Assembly: GCF_964204645.1 (NCBI RefSeq)
Contig: NC_134027.1
Location: forward strand, 3,956,485 to 4,020,484
Direction of reading: 5' to 3'
DNA: 64,000 nucleotides
DNA from: Tubulanus polymorphus
Taxonomy: Eukaryota > Nemertea > Palaeonemertea > Tubulaniformes > Tubulanidae
The notes below the pieces were generated by a model. It had not been told where the DNA came from. It made no database searches and saw only the letters and a program-made list of their open reading frames with translations. Position numbers and translations under genes: made by a program. Shown piece after piece: positions 38,100 to 50,657 of the stretch. How positions within the stretch are numbered: the first letter of the stretch is position 1; the number at the start of each line of letters is the position of its first letter.

Positions 38100-40497
38100 A
38101 ACATATATGGTGAGCCAGGCTCCAATCTAGTGTGATCTGCAGTCATATGGCTCCTAAAATCGCTAAGCCTTCTACATGGCGTGTCAGGCCCCAAATGTTC
38201 TGCAGCCAATATGGCGTGTCAAGCCCCAAATTGTCTGCAGAATAGCTTCAATAATTGAAACATGGTTTGTCGAACGGTTTTCTATGGAAGCAATTAAATC
38301 ATATCTTTAGTTTCAATTAGTTATATATTGTTCATGATTTGATAATCACAAAACAAATACTGCTAGAAAAACCGCGATTTGTCTTCTATATGGCGTGTCA
38401 AGCCCCGAATGTTCTGCAGCCAATATGGCGTGTCAGGCCCCAAATGGTCTGCAGAATAGCTTCAATTGAAACATGGCGTGAGAGGACCCGATCAGTTTTC
38501 CTATAATTGTCACTAATTATCATAAATATTCAAAGATTTATCATTCTACATGGTTTGTCAATCATTTAGACTTAGAAAGAAAGCAAATATTGTTTCAAAA
38601 ATAGCTCCTCAAATCACGCTGTCTTCTACATGGCGTGTCAGGCCCCAAACGGTCTGCAGCCAATATGGCGTGTCAGGCCCCAAACGGTCTGCAGAATAGC
38701 TTCAATTGAGATATGGCGTGAGAGGACCCGAACGATTTTCCGTACAAACAAATGAATAATTGTCACTAATTATCATAAATATTCAAAGATTTATCATTCT
38801 ACATGGTTTGTCAATTATTTAGACTTAGAAAAAAGGCAAATAGTGTTTCAAAAAGCTCCTAAAATCACGCTGTCTTCTACATGGCGTGTCAAGCCCCAAA
38901 CGGTCTGCAGAATAACTTCAATTGAGACATGGCGTGAGAGGACCCGATCGATTTTCCGTACAAACAAATGAATAATTGTCATTAATTATCATAAATATTC
39001 AAAGATTTATCATTCTCCGTGGATTGTCAGTCATTTAGACTCAGAAAAAAGGCAAATATTGTTTCAAAAATAGCTCCTCAAATCACGCTGTCTTTCACAT
39101 GGCGTGTCAGGCCCCAAATGTTCTGCAGCCAATATGGCGTGTCAGGCCCCAAACGGTCTGCAGAATAGCTTCAATTGAGATATGGCGTGAGAGGACCCGA
39201 ACGATTTTCCGTACAAACAAATGAATAATTGTCATTGATTATCATAAATATTCAAAGATTTATCATTCTACGTGGATTGTCAATGATTTAGATTTAGAAA
39301 AAAAGGCAAATATTGTTTCAAAAAGCTCCTCAAATCACGCTGTCTTTCACATGGCGTGTCAGGCCCCAAATGTTCTGCAGTCAATATGGCGTGTCAGGCC
39401 CCAAACGGTCTGCAGAATAGCTTCAATTGAGACATGGCGTGAGAAGACCCGAACGATTTTCCGTACAAAAAAATGAATAATTGTCACTAATTATCATAAA
39501 TATTGTCAATCATTTAGACTTAGAAAAAAGGCAAATATTGTTTCAAAAAGCTCCTAAAATCACGCTGTCTTCTACATGGCGTGTCAAGCCCCAAACGGTC
39601 TGCAGAATAACTTCAATTGAGACATGGCGTGAGAGGACCCGATCGATTTTCCGTACAAACAAATGAATAATTGTCATTGATTATCATAAATATTCAAAGA
39701 TTTATCATTCTACGTGGATTGTCAATGATTTAGATTTAGAAAAAAAGGCAAATATTGTTTCAAAAAGCTCCTCAAATCACGCTGTCTTTCACATGGCGTG
39801 TCAGGCCCCAAATGTTCTGCAGTCAATATGGCGTGTCAGGCCCCAAACGGTCTGCAGAATAGCTTCAATTGAGACATGGCGTGAGAAGACCCGAACGATT
39901 TTCCGTACAAAAAAATGAATAATTGTCACTAATTATCATAAATATTGTCAATCATTTAGACTTAGAAAAAAGGCAAATATTGTTTCAAAAAGCTCCTAAA
40001 ATCACGCTGTCTTCTACATGGCGTGTCAAGCCCCAAACGGTCTGCAGAATAACTTCAATTGAGACATGGCGTGAGAGGACCCGATCGATTTTCCGTACAA
40101 ACAAATGAATAATTGTCATTGATTATCATAAATATTCAAAGATTTATCATTCTCCGTGGATTGTCAGTCATTTAGACTCAGAAAAAAGGCAAATATTGTT
40201 TCAAAAATAGCTCCTCAAATCACGCTGTCTTTCACATGGCGTGTCAGGCCCCAAATGTTCTGCAGCCAATATGGCGTGTCAGGCCCCAAACGGTCTGCAG
40301 AATAGCTTCAATTGAGACATGGCGTGAGAAGACCCGAATGATTTTCCGTACAAACTAATGAATAATTGTCATTAATTATCATAAATATTCAAAGATTTAT
40401 CATTCTACGTGGATTGTCAATGATTTAGACTTAGAACAAAAGGCAAATATTGTTTCAAAAAGCTCCTAAAATCACGCTGTCTTCTACATGGCGTGTC
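38100..40497 (+). repeat. Satellite array 1 with 442-bp higher-order unit
   Basis: Recurring ATGGCGTGTCAGGCCCCAAA..TCTGCAG and ATGGCGTGAGAGGACCCGA motifs. The second motif occurs near 38473, 38713, 38929, 39183, 39434, 39624, 39876, 40066 and 40318, so spacing settles to alternating about 252 and 190 bp. The 442-bp pair is almost identical at 39235-39676 and 39677-40118. The short identical open frames at 39481 and 39923 are a consequence of this and are not genes. Confidence 0.93.
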
Positions 40498-42928
40498 ATA
40501 TTATATTCATTACTATAAAGATACCATAAAAAGTAAATTTTTTTCCATTTCATCAGTTTTCAAGCAGACCTGTCACCACAGGTCTCGAGAAGCTCTGCAA
40601 AATGGCGCGAGCTGCCGTGTGAGGTCTCGCTTCAAAATTATTGTTTTATAGTAACTTAAGATTAACTATATCCATGGTTAGCAATCTATTTTATATTCAT
40701 TACTATAAAGATACCATAAAAAGTAAAGTTTTTTCCATTTCATCAGTTTTCAAGCAGACCTGTCACCACAGGTCTCGAGAAGCTCTGCAAAATGGCGCGA
40801 GCTGCCGTGTGAGGTCTCGCTTCAAAATTATTGTTTTATAGTAACTTAAGATTAACTATATCCATGGTTAGCAATCTATTTCATATTCATTACTATAAAG
40901 ATACCATAAAAAGTAAAGTTTTTTCCATTTCATCAGTTTTCAAGCAGACCTGTCACCACAGGTCTCGAGAAGCTCTGCAAAATGGCGCGAGCTGCCGTGT
41001 GAGGTCTCGCTTCAAAATTATTGTTTTATAGTAACTTAAGATTAATTCTATCCATGGTTAGCAATTTATATTATACTCTTTACTTTAAAGAGACCATAAA
41101 AATTAATGTTTTCCTTCATTTCATCAGTTTTAATGCAGACCTGTCACCACAGGTCTCGAGAAGCTCTGCAAAATGGCGCGAGCTGCCGTGTGAGGTCTCG
41201 CTTCAAAATTATTGTTTTATAGTAACTTAAGATTAACTCTATCTATGGTTAGCAATTTATATTATACTCTTTACTACATAAAGGTTATAAAAAGTAAAGT
41301 TTTTTCAATTTCATCAGTTTTAGTGCAGACCTGTCACCACAGGTCCCGAGAAGCTCTGCAAAATGGCGCGAGCTGCCGTGTCAGGTCTCGCTTCATAATT
41401 ATTGTTTTATAGTAACTTAAGATTAACTATATCCATGGTTAGCAATCTATTTTATATTCATTACTATAAAGATACCATAAAAAGTAAAGTTTTTTCCATT
41501 TCATCAGTTTTCAAGCAGACCTGTCACCACAGGTCTCGAGAAGCTCTGCAAAATGGCGCGAGCTGCCGTGTGAGGTCTCGCTTCATAATTAATGTTTTAT
41601 AGTAACTTAAGATTAACTCTATCTATGGTTAGCAATTTATATTATACTCTTTACTATATAAAGGTTATAAAAAGTAAAGTTTTTTCAATTTCATCAGTTT
41701 TAGTGCAGACCTGTCACCACAGGTCCCGAGAAGCTCTGCAAAATGGCGCGAGCTGCCGTGTCAGGTCTCGCTTCAAAATTATTGTTTTATAGTAACTTAA
41801 GATTAATTCTATCCATGGTTAGCAATTTATATTATACTCTTTACTTTAAAGAGACCATAAAAATTAATGTTTTCCTTCATTTCATCAGTTTTAATGCAGA
41901 CCTGTCACCACAGGTCTCGAGAAGCTCTGCAAAATGGCGCGAGCTGCCGTGTGAGGTCTCGCTTCAAAATTATTGTTTTATAGTAACTTAAGATTAACTC
42001 TATCTATGGTTAGCAATTTATATTATACTCTTTACTATATAAAGGTTATAAAAAGTAAAGTTTTTTCAATTTCATCAGTTTTAGTGCAGACCTGTCACCA
42101 CAGGTCCCGAGAAGCTCTGCAAAATGGCGCGAGCTGCCGTGTCAGGTCTCGCTTCAAAATTATTGTTTTATAGTAACTTAAGATTAACTCTATCTATGGT
42201 TAGCAATTTATATTATACTCTTTACTATAAAGAGACCATAAAAATTAATGTTTTCCTTCATTTCATCAGTTTTAATGCAGACCTGTCACCACAGGTCTCG
42301 AGAAGCTCTGCAAAATGGCGCGAGCTGCCGTGTGAGGTCTCGCTTCAAAATTATTGTTTTATAGTAACTTAAGATTAACTCTATCTATGGTTAGCAATTT
42401 ATATTATACTCTTTACTATATAAAGGTTATAAAAAGTAAAGTTTTTTCAATTTCATCAGTTTTAGTGCAGACCTGTCACCACAGGTCCCGAGAAGCTCTG
42501 CAAAATGGCGCGAGCTGCCGTGTCAGGTCTCGCTTCAAAATTATTGTTTTATAGTAACTTAAGATTAACTCTATCTATGGTTAGCAATTTATATTATACT
42601 CTTTACTATAAAGAGACCATAAAAATTAATGTTTTCCTTCATTTCATCAGTTTTAATGCAGACCTGTCACCACAGGTCTCGAGAAGCTCTGCAAAATGGC
42701 GCGAGCTGCCGTGTGAGGTCTCGCTTCAAAATTATTGTTTTATAGTAACTTAAGATTAACTCTATCTATGGTTAGCAATTTATATTATACTCTTTACTAT
42801 ATAAAGGTTATAAAAAGTAAAGTTTTTTCAATTTCATCAGTTTTAGTGCAGACCTGTCACCACAGGTCCCGAGAAGCTCTGCAAAATGGCGCGAGCTGCC
42901 GTGTCAGGTCTCGCTTCAAAATTATTGA
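40498..42928 (+). repeat. Satellite array 2, about 190-bp monomer, dimeric higher-order repeat
   Basis: About 12.7 tandem monomers. Each holds TAGTAACTTAAGATTAA, the perfect hairpin GACCTGTCACCACAGGTC and CTCTGCAAAATGGCGCGAGC. Repeated 66-82 residue frames come from the monomers. From 41212 on, two monomer variants alternate (one with AAAGGTTATAAAAAG and AGGTCCCGAG, the other with AGAGACCATAAAAATT and AGGTCTCGAG), giving a 381-bp unit seen at 41592, 41973, 42354 and 42735. A third variant occupies 40498-41020 and 41402-41591. Confidence 0.95.
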
Positions 42929-44325
42929 AATCAAATAATTCACAATCATTGCATCTTTACAAGGCAAACATAAATTCTTAAATGAATTCATAACACACCA
43001 TAGTTTGTTTTTTGTTTTTGAATAATATATTCAGAAAGCACTAAGATATGTTCTTTTTGTTTCTTATCGGCTATCATTTGTTTTAAATCCGCGCCTATCA
43101 TATCTTCTAATCGTCTATCATCGGTTCAGTCATTACGATTTTCATTTTAGCAAATCGACCTGTCACCTGAGGTCCCACCTGTCATGTCAGGTCTTGGGCC
43201 CTGACATGACAGGTTCTGGAAACTCTGCAGACAGACCTAAATGATTCTTTTCCTGATATTTAATTAACGCATGAAAAGAACAAATAATATTATTAACATC
43301 AAGAGGGATGTGCTATATTCTAAGGAAATAATTTACTCGGTTATCGACACCACGAAATCTGAATGAAAAGGTCGAAATGTCTGATAATAAGGTAAAAAAG
43401 GTAACAATCAATCAAATCAAATCAACAACAAGGTCAACGACGAACGTCTTGAAATGTACACGCTATTTTACCGACAGCTGTATATAATAACATATACTAA
43501 GGAAAATAACAATAAGATTATTCCATTAGGTATAGGGACAGGGTTAGGATTAGGGTTTTAATAGGGTTGGGCACGGTCTAGTCAGTAACCTGTCTGTGGT
43601 TTTGTTTCACGATCGGATATTTTCACAAACCACATAACCATTGGTATAAGCCCATCCGATTATAAAAAGCTTACCACCAACGATTAGGTTACTAACTAGG
43701 CACGGTTTAGTGTAGTCTGAATACCAGTAGTCATTGTTACCGACCGGTTCCAATTTGGAACAACGGCTAGGTACTAGAGTAAGAGAAAGGGTCTGTCTGT
43801 TAAGTGTTTGGTCTAGTAGTAGTAGTAGTAGTAGAGGAATAGGATCTGAGAGAGAGGTTAGAGGTCTCTTTTGTCCATTAATTACATACCTAATTAAGGT
43901 AGAGACACCCACCATCGTATGGAAAGTAAGATTGGTGGTTTAATGGGAAGATCCTGCGCTAGCACTAGCATGTTGGCCCGCGGAGAGAGGTTTAAATACT
44001 GCTCTGTCCGCTCTTTTCTTTGCTCTGTTCTACACACTTTCCTGACCTTTGAATTTTCTAATTTGTGTTCCCAGTGTAGATGCGCAGTGTAAATTTGCCA
44101 ATCAGTACGAGTTGTCGGCAAAATAGCATATGCACTGCCCAACTTCAAGCAATTAAATGAAATACTTTTGGATAAATGCTTGAATTTTGTCCCAATAGTA
44201 GAGGGCTTAATTTTTTGGCTCACCAGTTGGCTCACCCTTTGGCCTAGGATTAGTCTTACACTGGCTGGCATAATTACATTTACTAGTAGTTGGCATAATA
44301 TCCACTTTCAAATACATTTTTGTAG
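42929..44325. other. Satellite flank, MITE copy 3, microsatellite; no gene recognised
   Basis: Around 43160-43215, GACCTGTCACC and CCTGTCATGTCAGG/CCTGACATGACAGG inverted motifs resemble the satellite hairpin. TTAGGG-like bases at 43530-43567 are a weak telomere-like patch. (TAG)n lies at 43812-43833. The first exons of the coiled-coil gene may be here but were not identified. Confidence 0.5.
43579..43698 (-). mobile_element. MITE copy 3
   Basis: Starts TAGTCAGTAACCTGTCTG and ends TAGGTTACTAACTA, in reverse orientation to copy 1, about 120 bp. Flanked by GGCACGGTC (43570-43578) and GGCACGGTT (43699-43707), a 9-bp duplication with one change. Confidence 0.85.
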
Positions 44326-47164
44326 GATTTGAAAAAACTGGTTGATGACGTTCATAAAACCAATCAAAGTGTAGTCAAAGAACTAGATCAACTTACTCTA
44401 GCAGGGAAACAAACTATTGCTCCGGAGTTACTTGAGAAATTACAAATTGCGCAAGGCTCTTATGAAGAGGTACGTGAAAGCCTCTTATCAAAATACAGTT
44501 ACTTGATATCAATTATTAGTATTTCAGTTACTGTTTGTATTGTATTGTAGGCCTTATAATGAAAGATTATCCTGCATCTCATTAGAGCAGTATTATATTT
44601 TTGTTGCCCTACCTTATAGTAAGGGAAATAGTGTGATATATCAAACAGTATATCACATGTATACATCAATTTATTTTACATTAAGCTTCAAAAATACCTG
44701 GAAGATAATGAAGAGAAAAAAAGAAATGATGAAAAACAAAAACTTGGACACAAAAAGTATTTGCTGAGAATTTTAAACTTCAACTTCAAAATTTCACAAG
44801 TCCACCTGCAATCTAAATTCATCTTTTGATTTCAGGGTTATACTGAGTCCTGAAGAGCAAGAATTAACGTATGAGTTAAAAGCACAAATGATGAGACAAA
44901 TCGACGTTCAGAATGCTAAACTCAAGACGGAATTAAAACTTCATGGAAAGAAGGAGGAATTAAGAGTAGCCAATCAGGTTAATCGTAGATTACATGATGA
45001 GTGGACAATGTCACGCACGAATTCGATGAAACTTCTGAAAATGTTTGAAAGAAAAGCTAAAGAAGGCACGTGATCTTTCAATTATAACACATCTGATCTG
45101 CTGAAAATTTCCACTTAATCAGCTTTCCAATATTCAATTTGCTTATCATTGGCTTTTAACTATGATACTGATAATTTTAGCTTAAAATTCGACATTATTA
45201 CTGGTCCTCGAATAGTCCTGGCTCGTTGTCGGTCATTTGGTCCACTCGACTCGAATCAAACTCGAGGCCAATTCATAAAAACAATTCTACTAAAACATAA
45301 CTTTTGATAGATAATATTAATAACCGCTGTGCCTATAGCGGTAGCACCAGGATAAGCTGAATGTTACCAGTATACCTGGTTTTTTTCACGTCAACGTAAA
45401 ATCGAGGGACAGAAAATCTTTTTATTATTCTACTGGTTTGTATGGATTACCAAATGGACTGGTACCATTATAGGCAGAGTCTACTGTATTAAAGTGAGGT
45501 CTCTTCGTTGAAAATGTCATAAGAAATATATCGGTTAATTCTACTTATAGCTAATGACAAGGTGAACCAGCTACAAATTGAGCTTTTGAAGTCAAAACAG
45601 TTGGCCAAGAAATATCATGACATGTATGAAACAGAATGTCGTAACAATGGTCATCCACCGCGTGTACAAAGTGCTCGATCAACTTCTTCTGAAGGTGCAG
45701 AATCAAATAAAAGTAATACTCAACTTCTTCGAAAAGCTATTACTGTTCCAGGACATCGTTTACCTGATTATCAACGTAGATTCGAGGTGCGTTATTCAAT
45801 TCATCAATTAAGATACAGATGATACAATTAAAGTGAACATCTACATACACGAAAATAAATACCTTAACGACAATGAGATTTCAGTTGCTACCTTTCATAC
45901 AACCCTAGTGAAAAATGTTTGGTTAGCGGTGAAAATCCCCAACCTTTTTACTAGGAGTGCAAGTAGTATCTACAATGGAACTGTTAATACGATTCTGTTA
46001 AAGATGAAACCCGTTTATTACGATGATTTGCAGGTTGTCCCCTCTGAATATTTATATAAATCCAGATATTGATAATACAAAACCCATTCAATTCAACAAT
46101 TTCACTTTTGCCCACACTATTCGTATTAACGTGGTTCCACTGTACTTGAATCTTGAGGTCAATTTTTTCATATGTTATACCGTCCACTAAAATAAGAATC
46201 AATTGATATGTTTGCTTATCATGAGCAAACAAATTGTTGTACGATTCGAATTAAAACATTCTACAAATCAACAGTTGATTAATGCTAGGTTGAATTAATT
46301 CTAACTTAGTATCGCACAGGTCAATGCAGACAATTGCAAGTTAAAAATATTGGGCATGTATTACTTGAACCAAGTTTATACATTCTGAATTTGGCACTTT
46401 CAGGTACTGTTGGTTGAAAATGAAGAACTAAAACGAGATATCAACCGGTTACGGGCAGATAATGCTGAACTTGTCAAAACTGCAAAACACGCTCAAGCTA
46501 GCGCTGATGCAATGACGGTAAATGTCTTATCTCATAAGCCTGTCATTTTGCTATTCAAAAAATATCATACCTGTTGTAATCATGCTATCGATACTTACAT
46601 TTATATAAATGAATATTCTCCCTTTTCACAATCAAAGCATCATCTCGGTACCAGTGAAATGGCAAGAAAAGACTTGATCAAGAAATTCCACAGGCAACAA
46701 AAGCAGGTACCTAGTACATAAACCCTATAGAATCAATGCATTATTGAATATGGAAAATGAATCAATGTTTCGAGTTCAGTGTACATTCCTTATCTTATCA
46801 TATTTTCATTGTCTCTAGCATAATCAGTTAGAGAAAAGTCTGACACGTCAGGCATGTGATTGGGTCCAACAAAAGAAAAAGATGCAAGCCTTGGAACAAG
46901 AATATAGATGGAGTCAGGTAATTAAATGTGAATATTTACGTCATACATGTACGTATATGTACGTGTATCAGTGATCTCCCATAAAAAATCGAACTTTATC
47001 ATTATGAACCTTATTCTCTATTATGAGTTCGATTATCTCTTAAGGTGAATCCTATGGCGATATTAGGAAGCGAACAAAGGACTTACGCACATCCAGTTCA
47101 ACGGAATGTCGATCAGCCTCGCATGATGTTTCCAGTCACCAGCTATGCGTCCGCTAACACCTAA
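44326..47164 (+). CDS. Coiled-coil protein, C-terminal 8 exons (5' end not found)
   Basis: Exons 44326-44469, 44686-44756, 44836-45073 (end uncertain), 45551-45786, 46404-46517, 46638-46706, 46819-46917 and 47045-47164 read in one frame. The protein is dominated by charged heptad-like helices (for example NRRLHDEWTMSRTNSMKLLK, VNQLQIELLKSKQLAKKYHD, LVENEELKRDINRLRADNAE) and ends in a non-helical tail (YAHPVQRNVDQPRMMFPVTS). The join between the third and fourth exons works only with a GC donor (GAAG|GCACGT near 45064); the nearby GT would create a stop. I do not recognise the family; centrosomal or ciliary coiled-coil proteins look like this, but that is only a guess. Upstream exons must exist because the first exon found begins after an acceptor. 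Confidence 0.75.
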
Positions 47165-50100
47165 TTACAATCATCTGTCATAGTCATTCTTCTGAATGTA
47201 AATCTTACTTTCAACATTTGTGTAAGGTATAATCATTCTTAGTGCACAAGATTGGGTCACGGTTCAAAGTACAATGTTGTTTTCTCATGGGTGGATGCTT
47301 CAATGACCCCATTAATTTATGTACTGAGAAATTGATTTTATATTATACCGTTTCTTGGAAGTGGATTCTCATTTTAATTCTAATCTCTGCATATAAGCAA
47401 AGAATATGAGGTAGTGAGCTTTATTGTAAATGTCTTAATATTTGAATAGACCATGAATGTTAATAGGTCATTTAAGCAGCCTGAATTCACTGACAGTATA
47501 TATTTATATCATTTACTGGTTTAGAAGTATTATCTATAAATACTGGGTCATGATAAATAAACCATCAGCCCAATATTAATTCACACAAACATCATACCCC
47601 GTGTAGTAAGAATGTGCCAAATGTAGTCTTTCCAGTATTTCTCATAATAACAGATATTATGACGTCATTTAGACGCAAGAAATCATGTCAAAATTATGAA
47701 ATGAAACTAACCTAATTTATATATTGTATATTAGAAATAGTAGTTATTTTTGTAGGATTGGTAACATGGCTTCCGCACTTTGTTATATTCAATGTATACA
47801 TGTACATATAGTATATTCTTAGTCAATGTATGTGTGTGCAGGTTTTTGTTGTAGTCTTACCAATATTTCTAGAGTGGTTTATGTACATACTGTAGTTTTA
47901 TGAATTAAGGTTATCAGATTATGCAAAATGAAATAAGGTAATATAGTCTTCTACATTCTATCGGTTGTGATAAATATCGAAAGGCAAATATGCAAGATTT
48001 CTCTATCAAATAGTTGGAGCAAGTTAAGGAATTAAATGGTTCAGCTACATGTAAATCGCCGCGTTCATTCTAAACCAGGGCCGAGTTTCACGAAAAAGTT
48101 TAAGCCTAAAATGGTTTAGTTCGAATTGTTGTCCTCATTGAAAACATGAAGTAACCAATGGCAATTACACCAAAAATTTGAGTTAAACTTTTTCGTGAAA
48201 CTGGGCCCAGAGCACTTACCTTGGCGTGATTATCTTGACAAGAATTAGTCCAAGCAAATACAAAGATAATTTTGTGAGTTGTGATTTTTGTTTTTTTTTT
48301 TCAAAATACATGTATGTTGAATTCTTCATACTGAAAAGGTTTTGATAGATACCATTAAGAATAAATTAGTCCGTCCAGCATGTCCTCAATTTTAGTCTTT
48401 TTATTTTCCATCACTTTTTCCAGTGAAACATCTTAAAAGGACAAATTTGGTCACAGCGGTAGAGGAATAGAAACAGATACTGTATGAGCTAACTCTAAAT
48501 CAACATTATTGGTTATGTATCCACTTACTTTGAACGTGGATGCACTAATCTAAACCAAAAGAATGAACAACTTGACTTTTTGACAAGATTTTTTATTCTT
48601 ACAAAAATTTCGGCACGCAATTGGCCGAATATATTGGCATGAATACACAATGTAAATAACACATACAAACAAGCATAAATCACTCACACCATATTTACAA
48701 TTACATGTGATTAAATCACTATCAAATTAGTTATCAAATAAATAGAAGCAGGTGACTAATGATTATAAAATACAATGCAGCAGGATTTTTTCAAATAACC
48801 ATTTTTGATGCGCACAGGTGGGAGATCTAATCTATCAAATTTGGATAATTTTTAAAGCCTCCAATGTTTCTATGATAATGCTAAGACAAACGTACCAACA
48901 GACCTATTTCAGAGAAATGGTTCTCATAGACTCGGGAAATATTCGTTGTTGTTTAAAATCATTCACTATCGAGTATCCAAAATAACTTTTTTTTTCACAA
49001 AACTTTTAGCATAGAATTTGTAAGAATAGAAAATTAATTGGTGTTCGACAAAGTTCAATTTCGATGTTAAACAAACCCTACTGCCAGGTAATCACCAAAC
49101 GAACTAACAAACAATAATTTAATTTGGTTACTGTATAAATGCAAATATTAGATTGAATCTTGGAATAATAAAAATTACCATTAGGCATACATATATATTA
49201 CTCCAAGTTTAAATATACATGTAAAATTATTAAACAAAACAAAAGCCATTTTATATGAATCAATCTATGTGACATACCGGTACATACTACAATACATTAA
49301 TTTCATTTCAACTTCTCATGATTTTGTCAATTAAACCTTTTTCGTACTACTGCATACTCAAATTATGAATGATTTTATGTAGATCTCTCCCATAAATATT
49401 TAGTGGTCGAAATCATGGCAAGCTGAGAGAATTCCATATGGCAAACGTGCATTCAAAATTCAAAACGCTTGAGCGAGGGTGGCCAAAGGAAGACCAGCAA
49501 TTTGGGTTGATGATAACTACAGACTAAAGACATGTATAAAAGGTGCATTGCGGGATTTTTATCAAAAAGCTCTTGAGCTGATACAATATTTTCAATCGGA
49601 ATTATGTGAACTTGGCACTATCACATCTTCAGCTTCAACCAAATAGATGCATTATACATATAGAATTACATGTATCACAATCAGAAGCTAACTCCATACA
49701 AATATCAACAATAAAAAAAATAACTTGATATCAGTTAACGGACACTTACTAATAAGCTCATTTAAAGCCAAGTAAAAAATAACTGAAAATCGCGAAAGTA
49801 TGTGTAAGAGTAATTGTGATTGATGTCAGCATCCAAACTCATCTACTACGTATTTATAATTGAAAACTTTGATACATGAAGAATATCAATGCAGAAATGT
49901 ATAAATCATGGCCAATAACTAACATTGCAAATGACACAATTTTGCAATACCGGTGTTGGTGACCAGGTTCATAGACTAATTTTGAATGGTTGGCTAGAGT
50001 TACTACCACGTATATGAGTCAGCCCTAGGTGTACATCAACAGAAAGAATGCAGCCCTAGATTTCATAACGAAGTGAGAACATGTCAAAAACAGCAGCTTT

Positions 50101-50657
50101 TGAGAAGAATACCGATGTTCTTAACACGTATTATTCAGTTGTTTCTATGGAAGTTTTAACTATTGATAACCATCACTACAGTCATACCTCACCACATTCA
50201 TCATCAGTTCATAAATATAGGTACACGCCGATTCGGATTACATAGAACTAGCCTCATCAAAACTATTCATCTCAATAATAGAAACCATGTTTATTTGACG
50301 AAATCTCTCAATAAATGTTCAATAGCTTTCGAAACGTTTTCCACAACTGGAAGAATACATAAACCAGCCTGAAGCGGATCAATTGTTAACAAGCACAACG
50401 GTAAATATGTGTACTGGTATCATTAAAATTCCTCAAATAGAATGATTGGGAGATCAGGTGATGAAAAGTTCTGGCATATCAGTAAATATTTCATAGGATG
50501 TTTGTGCTCGAAAAGTGAGTCTAGAAATTCATTGCACTGTAGATTAAATAGAGCCAGCTCGCTGAGACTGTTCCATTATTAATAGCACCCTGCTGATGGT
50601 GGATGTCTTCAGCACGTCGTCGTTATAAACACAATATACACATTTCGTAAACATTCA
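47165..50657. other. Intergenic between convergent coiled-coil gene and ARIH2
   Basis: AT-rich, with many AATAAA-like signals, and likely to contain both 3' UTRs. Small frames such as 50163-50372 show no domain. A GGGCCC-type imperfect inverted repeat with GTTTCACGAAAAAGTTTAA lies at 48085-48207. Nothing else is recognised. Confidence 0.5.

Noticed and set aside
38100-42928. Regularly spaced repeats that could suggest a CRISPR array
   Set aside because: Units are 190-440 bp tandem repeats with no unique spacers, in a eukaryotic genome.
40641-42938. Repeated 66-82 residue ORFs starting MFYSNLRL or MARAAVSG
   Set aside because: They follow the satellite monomer period, drift with monomer variants and have no splice or homology support.
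43527-43567. TTAGGG-like bases as an interstitial telomere
   Set aside because: Only a few imperfect units; also weak CCCTAA-like bases near 21775. Not enough to call.
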